A stretch of DNA of 64,000 nt, taken from assembly GCA_017460395.1 (NCBI GenBank), contig JAFUBA010000013.1, positions 1 to 64,000 on the forward strand, read 5' to 3'. The first letter of the stretch is position 1. Every line of letters begins with the position of its first letter. This document shows, piece by piece, positions 46,336 through 55,579 of this stretch. Below the pieces are notes generated by a model. That model ran no database searches, had not been told where the DNA came from, and saw only the letters and a list, made by a program, of their open reading frames with translations. The position numbers were made by a program, and so were the translations under genes. This stretch comes from Clostridia bacterium (GTDB taxonomy: Bacteria; Bacillota; Clostridia; Christensenellales; Aristaeellaceae).

Positions 46336-47790
46336 TCAGCCAAACAGACTCAGCAGCACACCGGCAGCGATGGCACTGCCGATCACGCCTGCCACATTGG
46401 GGCCCATCGCATGCATCAGAAGGAAGTTGCCGGGATTCTCTTCCTGACCAACCTTCTGGGACACACGTGCGGCCATGGGAACGGCAGACACACCAGCAGA
46501 GCCGATCAGCGGATTGATCTTTCCGCCGGAGAGCTTGTTCATCAGCTTGGCCAGCAGCAAACCGCCGGCGGTACCGACGCTGAAGGCCACAATGCCAAGC
46601 ACGATGATCTTGATCGTCTGCAGATTCAGGAAGGTGTTGGCTGTAGCCGTGGCACCCACCGTGATGCCCAGGAAGATGGTGACGATATTCATCAGCTCAT
46701 TCTGAACAGTCTTGTTGAGGCGTTCCACCACACCGCATTCCTTCATCAGGTTCCCAAGCATCAGGCAGCCCACGAGGGAGGAAGCACTGGGCAGAAGCAG
46801 AGATACCAGGATCGTCACCACGATGGGGAAGATGATCTTCTGTACCTTGGTGACAGGCTTCAGCTGCTCCATGACGATCTGACGTTCCTTCTTGGTGGTC
46901 AGTGCTTTCATGATCGGGGGCTGAATCACAGGCACCAGGGCCATATAGCTGTAGGCAGCCACAGCGATCGGTCCGAGAAGATGCGGGGCCAGCTTGGACG
47001 TCAGCCAGATGGCTGTGGGACCGTCAGCACCACCGATGATGCCGATGGCGCCTGCTTCCTTGGGCATAAAGCCAAGGAGGGATGCACCGACAAAGGTGAA
47101 GAAAATACCAAGCTGGGCTGCGCCGCCCAGAAGAAGCGTCTTGGGGTTGGCCAGCAGCGGTCCGAAGTCCGTGGTGGCACCCACGCCCATGAAGATGAGG
47201 CAGGGGTAAATGCCAAGTTTTACGCCCAGATAGAGATAATCCAGAAGACCTGCATCAATCTTGCTGCCTGCCGTTGCCAGCAACATACCGCTGCTGGTAA
47301 ACACCTGACCGCCAGAGATGAAGGCATCCTTGAGAACCATGGTGCACTCGGCACCGTTGCCTGCCATATAGGCAATCACATCGCTCAGGGGAACCAGTGC
47401 GCTCCCGGTGACACCGGTGGCGCCCGTGATCTGGGCGATCAGCTGCTGTCCGTCCAGGGTGAGCACACCGCCTGCACTGTTGACAAGGTAACTGGCTGCA
47501 TCGTGGACAAGGTCTTTTGAATTGATCAGGACCGCACCGCCGATCAGATTCCAGTTGGCATGTCCTCCGGCAAACAGTTCCTCGTGGAACACCTCGCTGC
47601 CCAACAGGTTGGTCAGCAGCATGCCGAATGCAATCGGCAAAAGCAGCAACGGTTCAAACTGCTTGACAATGGCAAGATACAGCAGAATGCACGCGATTGC
47701 CACCATGATCAAAGCCTTGGGATCTGCAAGAAACATGGCAATGCCACTGGTCGCATACAGATCTCTGAAGGCATCCAACACATTGATCAT
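46336..47790 (-). CDS. oadB: sodium-translocating decarboxylase beta subunit
   Basis: A 484-residue integral membrane subunit that decarboxylates carboxybiotin and pumps Na+ outward. Family motifs are conserved: [36 protein letters not shown] (ion-binding Asp) and [14 protein letters not shown]. The protein is longer than GcdB (about 375) or OadB (about 430) because residues about 66-180 hold an extra loop between the first helices. The start ATG has only a weak ribosome site. It sits between the biotin-carrier gene and oadA. Confidence 0.93.
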   Translation of the reverse strand: MINVLDAFRDLYATSGIAMFLADPKALIMVAIACILLYLAIVKQFEPLLLLPIAFGMLLTNLLGSEVFHEELFAGGHANWNLIGGAVLINSKDLVHDAASYLVNSAGGVLTLDGQQLIAQITGATGVTGSALVPLSDVIAYMAGNGAECTMVLKDAFISGGQVFTSSGMLLATAGSKIDAGLLDYLYLGVKLGIYPCLIFMGVGATTDFGPLLANPKTLLLGGAAQLGIFFTFVGASLLGFMPKEAGAIGIIGGADGPTAIWLTSKLAPHLLGPIAVAAYSYMALVPVIQPPIMKALTTKKERQIVMEQLKPVTKVQKIIFPIVVTILVSLLLPSASSLVGCLMLGNLMKECGVVERLNKTVQNELMNIVTIFLGITVGATATANTFLNLQTIKIIVLGIVAFSVGTAGGLLLAKLMNKLSGGKINPLIGSAGVSAVPMAARVSQKVGQEENPGNFLLMHAMGPNVAGVIGSAIAAGVLLSLFG

Positions 47791-47873
47791 GCTATCAAAT
47801 TCAACTCACTTTCTTTGGTTCATGGTTCATCGGCATAGATGACCATGATAGGGAAATTTGTCAAATTCGACTG

Positions 47874-48254
<381 letters not shown>

Positions 48255-48333
48255 ATTGAATTACTCTCCCTTATATATTTTTATTGACTCAGCCAAACCA
48301 ATTCTATTCATGCCAATCGGGCACAGATGGACA

Positions 48334-48714
48334 TCAGAAACGGCTGAGGATCTGTTCTTCCCTGCCCTTTTTCTGCCAGGCGGGAGCATTTGAAATTCTG
48401 CGGACATGTTTCACGACAAACCCATTTCCGGGTGCCGTATCCATCATGCATGCAATCGCTGCCGTGATGACAGCAATGAGTTCATCCTGATTCTCCTCTG
48501 CGGCTTCCTCCTCTGCCGGGGAAGTCGGAGGAGCGGCCTGCACTGATTTTGCAGGCATCTGAGGTGCAGTCTTCTTCTTTCCGATTCCTCCCGTGACAGA
48601 CAACAGGAGCTTGATCAGAAAAATCAGTACCGTCAGACCGAAGATCACAATCAGCATGCCGATGAGGGTCACCAGCAGACCATTGGACAGGTCAAGCGGA
48701 CGTGAAAAATCCAT
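48334..48714 (-). CDS. OadG/MmdD-type small subunit of the sodium pump
   Basis: A 126-residue protein with one membrane helix (about 14-38), a cytoplasmic Ala/Pro/Glu linker, and a C-terminal helical segment ending WQKKGREEQILSRF. The arrangement matches OadG and the delta subunit of methylmalonyl-CoA decarboxylase, which hold the soluble carboxyltransferase to the membrane part. A zinc-binding His or Cys tail like that of Klebsiella OadG is not seen. Confidence 0.82.
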   Translation of the reverse strand: MDFSRPLDLSNGLLVTLIGMLIVIFGLTVLIFLIKLLLSVTGGIGKKKTAPQMPAKSVQAAPPTSPAEEEAAEENQDELIAVITAAIACMMDTAPGNGFVVKHVRRISNAPAWQKKGREEQILSRF

Positions 48715-48778
48715 ATTTGTTCCTCCTTCATCGAAGTGTTCGGGGCATTCTCGTCAGATTCGTCGTAAAAAGGCGATA

Positions 48779-50263
48779 TCAGATCGGGAGGTTCCCATGC
48801 TTCTTGGGAGGATTGCTGTCACGCTTGGAGGAGAGCATCTCCAGGGCGGAAAGTACATACTGACGTGTCTGCGCAGGCAGGATGACATCGTCCACGAGGC
48901 CGCATTTTGCAGCCACAGTCCCGTCTGCCACTTCATTTGCAAACCTTTCTTCCAGCTCTGCTCTGCTCTCGAGGGCAGGCTTTTTGTCCGCGATCAGATC
49001 CTTTTCGTAGAGCACCTGAACAGCTGCTTCCTTTGTGAGCGCGGAGATCACGGCGCCCGGCCATGCATAAGTGATATCCGCATTGGCTTTGCCACCCATG
49101 GCCACATACGCCTGTCCAATGGCATTGCCGGCAATCACGCTGACCTTTGCAGTGGTCGCCTCTGCATAGGCATACAGAAGCTGTGCAGCCGACCGCATCG
49201 TCCAGGCCTGCTGATTTTTCTTCGGCACCTGAATGCCGGTAGAATTGATGAAGGATACCACAGGAATAGAATAGCAGTCGCAGAATCGCACAAAACGGGC
49301 AGCCTTGCCACAGCTCTGGGCCGTCAGTTCGCCGTCAGAAATCTGTGCATTGCTGACCACGAGTCCTGCCGTTCTCCCGCCAAGTCGCGCAAGGGCTACA
49401 CGGATCTCGTCCCCGTATCCTGCATACAGTTCAATGAACTGTCCATCATCCGCCATCTGCGAAAGGATCGCCTGGGAATCCTGTGCATCTTCGATTTCAA
49501 GCAGCCGGTTCAGATCATCGCCGTCTGTTTCGGGTGCATCCTCCGCATTGCAGCCAGGCAGCAGGTCCAGAAGAGCGCAAGTCAGCTGAAGTGCCTCGTC
49601 TTCATTCGCACATGTGAGTGCCACGCCGCCCTGTGACTTCACGTTATCCGCTCCACCAAGTGCCTTCGCATCCACCGTCTCTCCGGTCACAGCGCTGACC
49701 ACCTGCGGTCCATAGACCATGAGCGTACCCACATCTGAGGCCTGAATGGTCACATCTGCGAGCTGGGAGATCAGGGCTGCACCGCCGCACACCGGGCCGA
49801 GCACCAGCGCTATCATCGGGCATACGCCGCTCATGCGTGCCATATGGGCATACACCTCGGCGTAGGCATCCATTGCAAGGGCACCTTCATCCACCCGTAC
49901 ACCTGCACTGTCGCACAGTGCGACCACAGGGGCACCGGTCTTCATGGCCATTTCCAGAACCTTCACGATCTTTCTGGACTGCATCTGTCCCATAGCTCCG
50001 CCGTGCACCGTGAAGTCCTGTGCAAACAGGTATACCGGCCTGTCCTGCACCGTGCCATATCCTGTGACCACGCCAGCGTAGTCTTCAGATTTGGACATAA
50101 GTACATCCAGCTCCACAAAACTTCCCTCATCAAGAAGTTTTGCCACACGCTCTCTCGCCGTCATCTTTCCGGCTGCATGCTGCTTTTGAATGCGCTCGCT
50201 GTCTCCCTGCAGTATTTCCTGCCGCTTGGCAAGAGCCTGCTGAAGTACCTGCGTATTCGCCAT
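48779..50263 (-). CDS. divergent acyl-CoA carboxyltransferase-like subunit (MmdA/12S type)
   Basis: A 494-residue member of the carboxyl transferase family, with two crotonase-like halves, as in MmdA, PccB and transcarboxylase 12S. The frame and the C-terminal KKHGNLPI match the family. Key loops differ: DSAG at 118-121 where DSGG is usual, NSTGIQV at 340-346 in place of the PGFLPG loop, and GNAIGQAYVAMGG at 379-391 in place of an AYGGAY-type loop. The acyl-CoA substrate is therefore uncertain, and methylmalonyl-CoA cannot be assumed. It heads the operon that continues with OadG, biotin carrier, OadB and OadA. Confidence 0.82.
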   Translation of the reverse strand: MANTQVLQQALAKRQEILQGDSERIQKQHAAGKMTARERVAKLLDEGSFVELDVLMSKSEDYAGVVTGYGTVQDRPVYLFAQDFTVHGGAMGQMQSRKIVKVLEMAMKTGAPVVALCDSAGVRVDEGALAMDAYAEVYAHMARMSGVCPMIALVLGPVCGGAALISQLADVTIQASDVGTLMVYGPQVVSAVTGETVDAKALGGADNVKSQGGVALTCANEDEALQLTCALLDLLPGCNAEDAPETDGDDLNRLLEIEDAQDSQAILSQMADDGQFIELYAGYGDEIRVALARLGGRTAGLVVSNAQISDGELTAQSCGKAARFVRFCDCYSIPVVSFINSTGIQVPKKNQQAWTMRSAAQLLYAYAEATTAKVSVIAGNAIGQAYVAMGGKANADITYAWPGAVISALTKEAAVQVLYEKDLIADKKPALESRAELEERFANEVADGTVAAKCGLVDDVILPAQTRQYVLSALEMLSSKRDSNPPKKHGNLPI

Positions 50264-50453
50264 GTCCTTTATCCCTCCATGTTTGTAGAAAGCATTTATT
50301 GGCGGAGAAAAGGGAATTCAAAAAAGAATTCCTATTTTCACCCGACTATAACAGTTCTGTATGTATTCCCCGTTTCCTGCCATCATTCGAAGGACTTTGA
50401 TGAGAAAATTTCACGCACTTTGTCCCTCAGGCTCCTCATGGTACGTCAAAGAA

Positions 50454-50475
50454 GGACAGCGCACCCGCGCTGTCC
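50454..50475 (-). terminator. terminator of mgtE
   Basis: GGACAGCGC (50454-50462) pairs with GCGCTGTCC (50467-50475), loop ACCC, followed on the minus strand by TTCTTT. Confidence 0.75.
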
Positions 50476-50484
50476 CAGAACGCC

Positions 50485-52080
50485 TTATGAAAAATGCAGC
50501 ACATTGATCAGCAGCACCCAGATCAGTCCGTAATACGTGACGACACCTACCAGGTCTGTGAGTGTGGTAATCAGTGGACCTGATGCTACCGCAGGATCAA
50601 TCTTCAGTTTCTTGAAGAACAGAGGCACCACGGTGCCCGTCAGACTTGAAATGGTCATGGCAATCACCATGGCAAAGCCGATACAGGCACTGACGGTATA
50701 ACAGAAGCCCCAGCTCCTTCCCGTCTGAATGAGATGCAGATAAAAACCCACAAACGCAAACGAAATAAGCCCCAGAAGGAGACCGTCACAGAAGCCGGCT
50801 CTGCCTTCCTTAAAGACTAAATGACGCTTCTGCTTGCCTGTCAGGTTCTCATCTGTCAGCACGCGGATCGTGACCGCCAGGGACTGTGTCCCGACGTTTC
50901 CTGCCATATCCAGAATCATGGACTGGAAGGCCACTACAAAGGCCAGCTGCTGCATGACCGGTTCAAACAGGCCGACCACCGAGGACACGACAAGGCCAAG
51001 AAGCATGAGGATAAGCAGCCACGGAGAGCGCTTTTTGATGGACTGCAACAGCGGTTCGTTCAGATCCTCCTCTGCTGTCAGACCACCGAGTTTTGCATAG
51101 TCCTCGCCCATCTCCTCGTCGACGACTTCCACCAGGTCCTGGGATGTAATGACACCCAGCAGCTTCATATCACTGTCCACCACAGGAATGGAGTCTTCGG
51201 AATAGTCTTTCAGCTGTTCGATGCAGTCATCCACGGACTCATGGTCGTAGACATAGGGGTAACTTGTGGTCACCAGTGTATCAAGATCGGTTCCGTCCCG
51301 GGCAATGATCAGGTCCTGCAGGTTGATGGCGCCGTAGTACTTTTCAGTCTCCAGATCTTCCAGGACGTAAATCGTCGACAGGTTATCATTATCCGCAGCC
51401 TGATCCACCAACGATTTCATTGCCTGCTTGACCGTAAGGAAACGCGGGATGGCGATATAGTTTGTCGTCATCTTGCTGCCGATCTCGTCATCTTCGTAGG
51501 ACTGAATCAGCTGGATGTCTTCTCTCGCCTCATCATCATCCATGTGCTGAATGATGGCCCTCTGCTGTGCTTCATCCAGATCTTCCAGCACGTCCACCGC
51601 GTCATCGGCATCCATGTTCTGCACGATGTCGGCCGCAATGTCCGGGGTAAGCTCTGCGATATAGTCACTGGCGTCATCCAGGTAAGCAAAGATCTCCGAG
51701 ACTTCCTCTGCACCCAGCACATGGTACAGGGATATACGTTCTTCCTTCGACAGGTCCTTGAGGGCATCTGCCAGGTCGTTGGCGTGATAATCCGCCAGCC
51801 GCTCCCGGAGCTCCGCCTGGGTGATATCGCTTCGGATGATCTCCGTCAGTTCCTGCTGATAGTCCGGATGCTCAAAGACTTCCTCGTGATCCTCCTCTGT
51901 CTCCATGGGATCCTCGTGTTCATCGTCCGAGATATCCTCTGGTGCGGTGGCAGTGTCTGTTTGGTTCTGGACAGGTTCCTGGATTTTTTCTTCCGCTCCC
52001 GGATGATCCTCCTGGATGTTCTGGCTGATTTCCAGATTCTCTTCCGGCTGCACAGCCGGCTTCATCTCATTGTTTTCCAC
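50485..52080 (-). CDS. mgtE: magnesium transporter MgtE
   Basis: A 531-residue Mg2+ channel. An unusually acidic N-terminal extension (residues 1-70) precedes the superhelical N domain (about 75-200), a CBS pair (about 205-325) and five membrane helices (about 345-531) with the pore segment containing the conserved N-V-G-T-Q-S and SGPL/TTLTDLVG motifs. The N and CBS domains gate the pore in response to Mg2+. It starts with GTG at 52080, 7 bases after GGAGG. A leader of about 265 nt from a near-consensus promoter precedes it. Confidence 0.94.
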   Translation of the reverse strand: MENNEMKPAVQPEENLEISQNIQEDHPGAEEKIQEPVQNQTDTATAPEDISDDEHEDPMETEEDHEEVFEHPDYQQELTEIIRSDITQAELRERLADYHANDLADALKDLSKEERISLYHVLGAEEVSEIFAYLDDASDYIAELTPDIAADIVQNMDADDAVDVLEDLDEAQQRAIIQHMDDDEAREDIQLIQSYEDDEIGSKMTTNYIAIPRFLTVKQAMKSLVDQAADNDNLSTIYVLEDLETEKYYGAINLQDLIIARDGTDLDTLVTTSYPYVYDHESVDDCIEQLKDYSEDSIPVVDSDMKLLGVITSQDLVEVVDEEMGEDYAKLGGLTAEEDLNEPLLQSIKKRSPWLLILMLLGLVVSSVVGLFEPVMQQLAFVVAFQSMILDMAGNVGTQSLAVTIRVLTDENLTGKQKRHLVFKEGRAGFCDGLLLGLISFAFVGFYLHLIQTGRSWGFCYTVSACIGFAMVIAMTISSLTGTVVPLFFKKLKIDPAVASGPLITTLTDLVGVVTYYGLIWVLLINVLHFS

Positions 52081-52346
52081 GTTCCTTCCTCCTTTGTTTG
52101 GCTTGAATTCAGGGAAACCGAATTGCGGGCCATAGTCTGGAGGAGTGGATGTCTTCCCGTAGAAACTCAGCGTTCCATAGTCTCTGTTCTACGCGCAAAG
52201 GCGAAGACAGCTGGGAGGATATCCGTCTCCGCTACACTCATGACCGTCCACGCTGTCTCACCTTACCTTTCTGTCAAAACAGTTCTTCTAGTTGAGATTC
52301 TTCGAATTGAGATTCTTCGGATTGAACGTTACAAAACTGTAACACC
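52081..52346 (-). promoter_or_regulatory. structured mgtE leader, candidate Mg2+ riboswitch
   Basis: The leader RNA reads from about 52346 down to the mgtE start. Segment CAGCGT (52255-52250) can pair with ACGCTG (52173-52168), extended by AGAAA/TTTCT (52272-52268 with 52165-52161), leaving an internal loop with AAGGTGAG. The overlapping GACAGC (52257-52252) can instead pair with GCTGTC (52211-52206); the two pairings exclude each other. TCCTCC (52144-52139) is complementary to GGAGGA of the ribosome site (52092-52087). The AAGGTGAG and CTACG segments recall the M-box, but the strongly conserved M-box core is not matched. Confidence 0.55.
52292..52321. repeat. 15-bp tandem duplication in the mgtE leader
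   Basis: TTGAGATTCTTCGAA (52292-52306) is repeated at 52307-52321 with one change. A short hairpin, GTTACA-AAAC-TGTAAC (52328-52343), lies next to it at the expected 5' end of the transcript. Confidence 0.8.
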
Positions 52347-52352
52347 AGAACA

Positions 52353-52381
52353 ATTATAAAAATACACGATTTAAGTGTCAA
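52353..52381 (-). promoter_or_regulatory. promoter of mgtE
   Basis: Minus-strand consensus TTGACA (52381-52376), a 17-bp spacer and consensus TATAAT (52358-52353), placed directly after the dnaX stop. Confidence 0.88.
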
Positions 52382-52385
52382 TTCT

Positions 52386-54008
52386 TCATTCCTGGACCAC
52401 CACATTTTCTCTGCCGAACGCGTCGATCAGATCGCCCAGCCCAGGATCCTCTTCCTTAGCTTGCTTTGCAGATGGCTGTACTTTTTCCCCAGGCAGTACC
52501 GCCCGGAATGTGCATGGTTTGCCTGCTGCCTCGGACAGCGCCTGATCCATGATCGTGCGGAAGGCTTCTCCCCCAAGGATCCGTATGTAGGACTCATAGG
52601 ATGATTCCCATAGATAACAGTCACCCTCGCAGCCGACAAATTTACCCTGCAGGAGCATGCCGAATTTACCTGCCTCGGTTTTCTTGATGAAATCCATTGC
52701 GGCCTTCCAGACCGCCTGTTCATCGCCGCTGACCACCCGCTGCACGGTGGCAGAGGGCATCTCCTGTGCTCCGCGTGACTCTGCCGCTCTGCTTCTCTGC
52801 CTGACATTTGCCCCGTCCTGCAGCCTTCTCTGAATGTCATCCAGTTTTCTTTCAAGGTCCCGCACTTTTTCGGCAAGATCTTCCTGCCCCTCCTGCGAGG
52901 TGCCTGTCCCCTGCTGGGTGCTCGAACCTGTGCATGCACGTACGGTAGCATTTTCAAGGGCAATACGTGGGGATGTAGCATAGCGCAGGGAAGTTTCCAC
53001 ATCCATGAAAATGTCCATCATGTGCATGAGACTGGATGGAGGAAACTGCTTCGCCTGCTCAATATATTCCTGCGCATCCTCCGCAGTAATCTCCAGAAGG
53101 TCTGCCAGATCCTTTTCACAGTATACAGCCATCTGCAGTGATCTCAGATGCTGAGCAATGCTCCTTGAAAATACGATGGGTTCCCGGCCTGCGCGCATCA
53201 GTTCGTCAATCATCATCATCGTCTCGGAAATGTTCTTACGGCTGAGAGCATCCGAGAAGCGGAAGAGAAAGCCCCGGTCCGCCGTACCGAGCACCTGATG
53301 GACCAGCTCCGCATCCACATTCTGCCCATATCCAAGGCACATATCCAGAATGGAGAGCGCATCGCGCATGCCGCCCTCGGCAGCTCTTGCGATCATCTGA
53401 AGCGCGTCGTCTGTGGCCTGAGCGCCCGCTCCATCCACCGCCTCACGCAGTCTTCCCTGGATGAGCTTTGCAGGGATCCGGCTGAAATCAAAGCGCTGGC
53501 ACCGGCTGAGAATCGTAGCAGGCAGCTTCTGGGGCTCCGTGGTAGCCAGAATGAAGACGGCGTGCGCCGGTGGCTCCTCGAGCGTCTTGAGGAGCGCGTT
53601 GAAAGCTGCCAGGGAGAGCATATGTACTTCGTCGATGATATATACCTTATACCGGTGAAACTGCGGCGGGTACTGAATGGTTTCCCTCAGTTCTCTCACC
53701 TGGTCCACACCGTTGTTGCTGGCAGCGTCAATCTCCTGCACATCCAAAGAATCATTTTCCAGAAGCCTTCTGCAGCTCTCGCATTCGCCGCAGGGATCTC
53801 CATCCAAAGGATGTTCGCAGTTGATTGCCCTGGAGAGAATCTTGGCGGTACTGGTTTTGCCGGTGCCCCTGCTGCCGCAGAAAAGATACGCATGAGCGAT
53901 CCGACCAGATGTTACCTGGTTTTTCAGTGTCTGACGGATGTTTTCCTGCCCCACCATCTGGGAAAACGTCAGCGGCCTCCACTGCCTGTATAGTGCCTGA
54001 TATGCCAT
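52386..54008 (-). CDS. dnaX: DNA polymerase III gamma/tau subunit
   Basis: A 540-residue clamp-loader ATPase. Walker A GSRGTGKT is at 45-52, a zinc knuckle uses Cys64, Cys73, Cys76 and Cys79, Walker B is VYIIDEVHMLS, and the SRC motif is LSRCQRFDF. The C-terminal third (about 370-540) is the tau-like part after a coiled-coil stretch. GGAGG lies 5 bases before the ATG. The usual downstream ybaB-recR pair is absent here; mgtE follows instead. Confidence 0.95.
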   Translation of the reverse strand: MAYQALYRQWRPLTFSQMVGQENIRQTLKNQVTSGRIAHAYLFCGSRGTGKTSTAKILSRAINCEHPLDGDPCGECESCRRLLENDSLDVQEIDAASNNGVDQVRELRETIQYPPQFHRYKVYIIDEVHMLSLAAFNALLKTLEEPPAHAVFILATTEPQKLPATILSRCQRFDFSRIPAKLIQGRLREAVDGAGAQATDDALQMIARAAEGGMRDALSILDMCLGYGQNVDAELVHQVLGTADRGFLFRFSDALSRKNISETMMMIDELMRAGREPIVFSRSIAQHLRSLQMAVYCEKDLADLLEITAEDAQEYIEQAKQFPPSSLMHMMDIFMDVETSLRYATSPRIALENATVRACTGSSTQQGTGTSQEGQEDLAEKVRDLERKLDDIQRRLQDGANVRQRSRAAESRGAQEMPSATVQRVVSGDEQAVWKAAMDFIKKTEAGKFGMLLQGKFVGCEGDCYLWESSYESYIRILGGEAFRTIMDQALSEAAGKPCTFRAVLPGEKVQPSAKQAKEEDPGLGDLIDAFGRENVVVQE

Positions 54009-54026
54009 AAGTACCTCCCTGTCTGG

Positions 54027-54066
54027 AAAAAGGAAAAGCCAGCCCGCGGTCTGCTGAACTGGCTTT
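54027..54066 (-). terminator. terminator of cysS
   Basis: AAAGCCAG (54035-54042) pairs with CTGGCTTT (54059-54066), followed on the minus strand by a T-rich run down to 54027. Confidence 0.7.
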
Positions 54067-54108
54067 CCTCATGCCTTACTTCTCTGGAACTGCCGGAGCA
54101 GGCCTTTC

Positions 54109-55524
54109 TCAGATATTCTTTCTGATCTTCTGGCCCTGGGCGGTATCCTCAATGACATATCCGGCATTCCGAATGGCATCGCGAAGCTCATCGGACCGCT
54201 TCCAGTTCTTTTCTTTCCTGGCCTGAGCGCGTTCGTCCGCCATCTTCTGAATGTCCTCGGGGAGCGCATCCTCATCCACGGGGGCCCGCTGGACAAGTCC
54301 AAGCACATCGCACATCCCCTGGAAACTCTTCAGTGACTGCTCCACGACCTCAAGAGATGAGGCGGATGAAAGTGTGGAATTCACGTCCCTGACTTCCTCA
54401 AAAATTGCCCCGATGGCATCTGCCGTGTTGAGGTCATCATCCATCGCGTCATCAAATTTCTTTTCATACGCCTTGAGACGTTCCAGAAGCTGCTTTTCTT
54501 CCTCTGTGAGCGGCTTATCCTGCGCACTCTTTTTGAGGAAGACCATCTGGTCCCTGGCGGTATAGAGCCGCTGAAGGCTGGTTGCCGCCGATGCGATCTG
54601 GTCCTTGGAAAAATTGATGGGCGAGCGGTAATGTGCAGAGAGCATGAACATGCGGACCGCTTCCAGATCATAGACCTTGGAAATATCCCTCACCGTGAAG
54701 AAATTGCCGAGAGACTTGGACATTTTTACGTTGTCCACATTGATAAATCCATTGTGCATCCAGTAATGCACATAGGGCTTGCCTGTGGCGCCCTCGGACT
54801 GCGCAATCTCATTCTCATGGTGCGGGAACAGGAGGTCTTTGCCACCGCAGTGGATATCGAAGGTCTCCCCCAGATATTCCATGGACATGGCAGAGCATTC
54901 CACATGCCAGCCTGGCCTTCCCATGCCCCAGGGGCTCTCCCATGCAGGCTCTCCGGGCTTCTGCGCCTTCCAGAGCACGAAATCCTCCGGATTTTCCTTG
55001 TCGGTCTCCACGTCCAGACGCTCGGAGGCGCCCACTTCCCTGTCTTCCATCCTCTGACCAGACAGTTTTCCGTATCCTGGAAATCTGGAAACCCTGAAGT
55101 AAACATCGCCGTTCTTTCCCACATAGGCATGACCATTGTCAACCAGCCTCTGTACGAGGCGGATGATCTGCGGGATATGTTCCGTTGCCCTCGGGTGCAC
55201 CGTCGCCTTGCGGATTCCGAGTGCCTGGGCATCGATGTAATACTCCTTGATAAACCGGTCCGCCAGCTCCTGCACGGTGATGCCTTCCTCATTGGCCCTG
55301 CGGATCATCTTGTCATCGATATCCGTAAAGTTCTGAACAAAGGTCACCTCATATCCTTCCCGCTCCAGCTGACGGCGCAGCACATCGAAGGTGATAAAGG
55401 GGCGTGCATTGCCAATATGGAAATAATTATAGACCGTTGGCCCGCAGGAATAAATGCCAACTTTCCCTTCGTGGATCGGCGTAAACTCCTGCTTGCTTCT
55501 TGTGAGACTGTTATAAATCTGCAT
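54109..55524 (-). CDS. cysS: cysteinyl-tRNA synthetase
   Basis: A 471-residue class I synthetase that charges tRNA-Cys. The HIGH-type FHIGN is at 35-39, KMSKSLGNF near 265-273, and the zinc site is formed by Cys27, the WHVECSAM cysteine and the HHENE histidine/glutamate, as in the known family. The anticodon-binding C-terminal region is complete. AAGG lies 7 bases before the ATG. No T-box leader is visible upstream; only 55 bp separate it from the next gene. Confidence 0.95.
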   Translation of the reverse strand: MQIYNSLTRSKQEFTPIHEGKVGIYSCGPTVYNYFHIGNARPFITFDVLRRQLEREGYEVTFVQNFTDIDDKMIRRANEEGITVQELADRFIKEYYIDAQALGIRKATVHPRATEHIPQIIRLVQRLVDNGHAYVGKNGDVYFRVSRFPGYGKLSGQRMEDREVGASERLDVETDKENPEDFVLWKAQKPGEPAWESPWGMGRPGWHVECSAMSMEYLGETFDIHCGGKDLLFPHHENEIAQSEGATGKPYVHYWMHNGFINVDNVKMSKSLGNFFTVRDISKVYDLEAVRMFMLSAHYRSPINFSKDQIASAATSLQRLYTARDQMVFLKKSAQDKPLTEEEKQLLERLKAYEKKFDDAMDDDLNTADAIGAIFEEVRDVNSTLSSASSLEVVEQSLKSFQGMCDVLGLVQRAPVDEDALPEDIQKMADERAQARKEKNWKRSDELRDAIRNAGYVIEDTAQGQKIRKNI

Positions 55525-55579
55525 ATGATCGCCTTTTCTTTCTTCCGTCTTCAGGTTGTGAATGACGAATATTGACTGA

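Noticed and set aside
52386-54008. Programmed frameshift in dnaX
   Set aside because: The one A-rich stretch near 52480 has five A in a frame that does not form the known A-AAA-AAG slippery site.
55525-55579. A T-box leader for cysS
   Set aside because: Only 55 bp lie upstream and no T-box motif or specifier hairpin is present.
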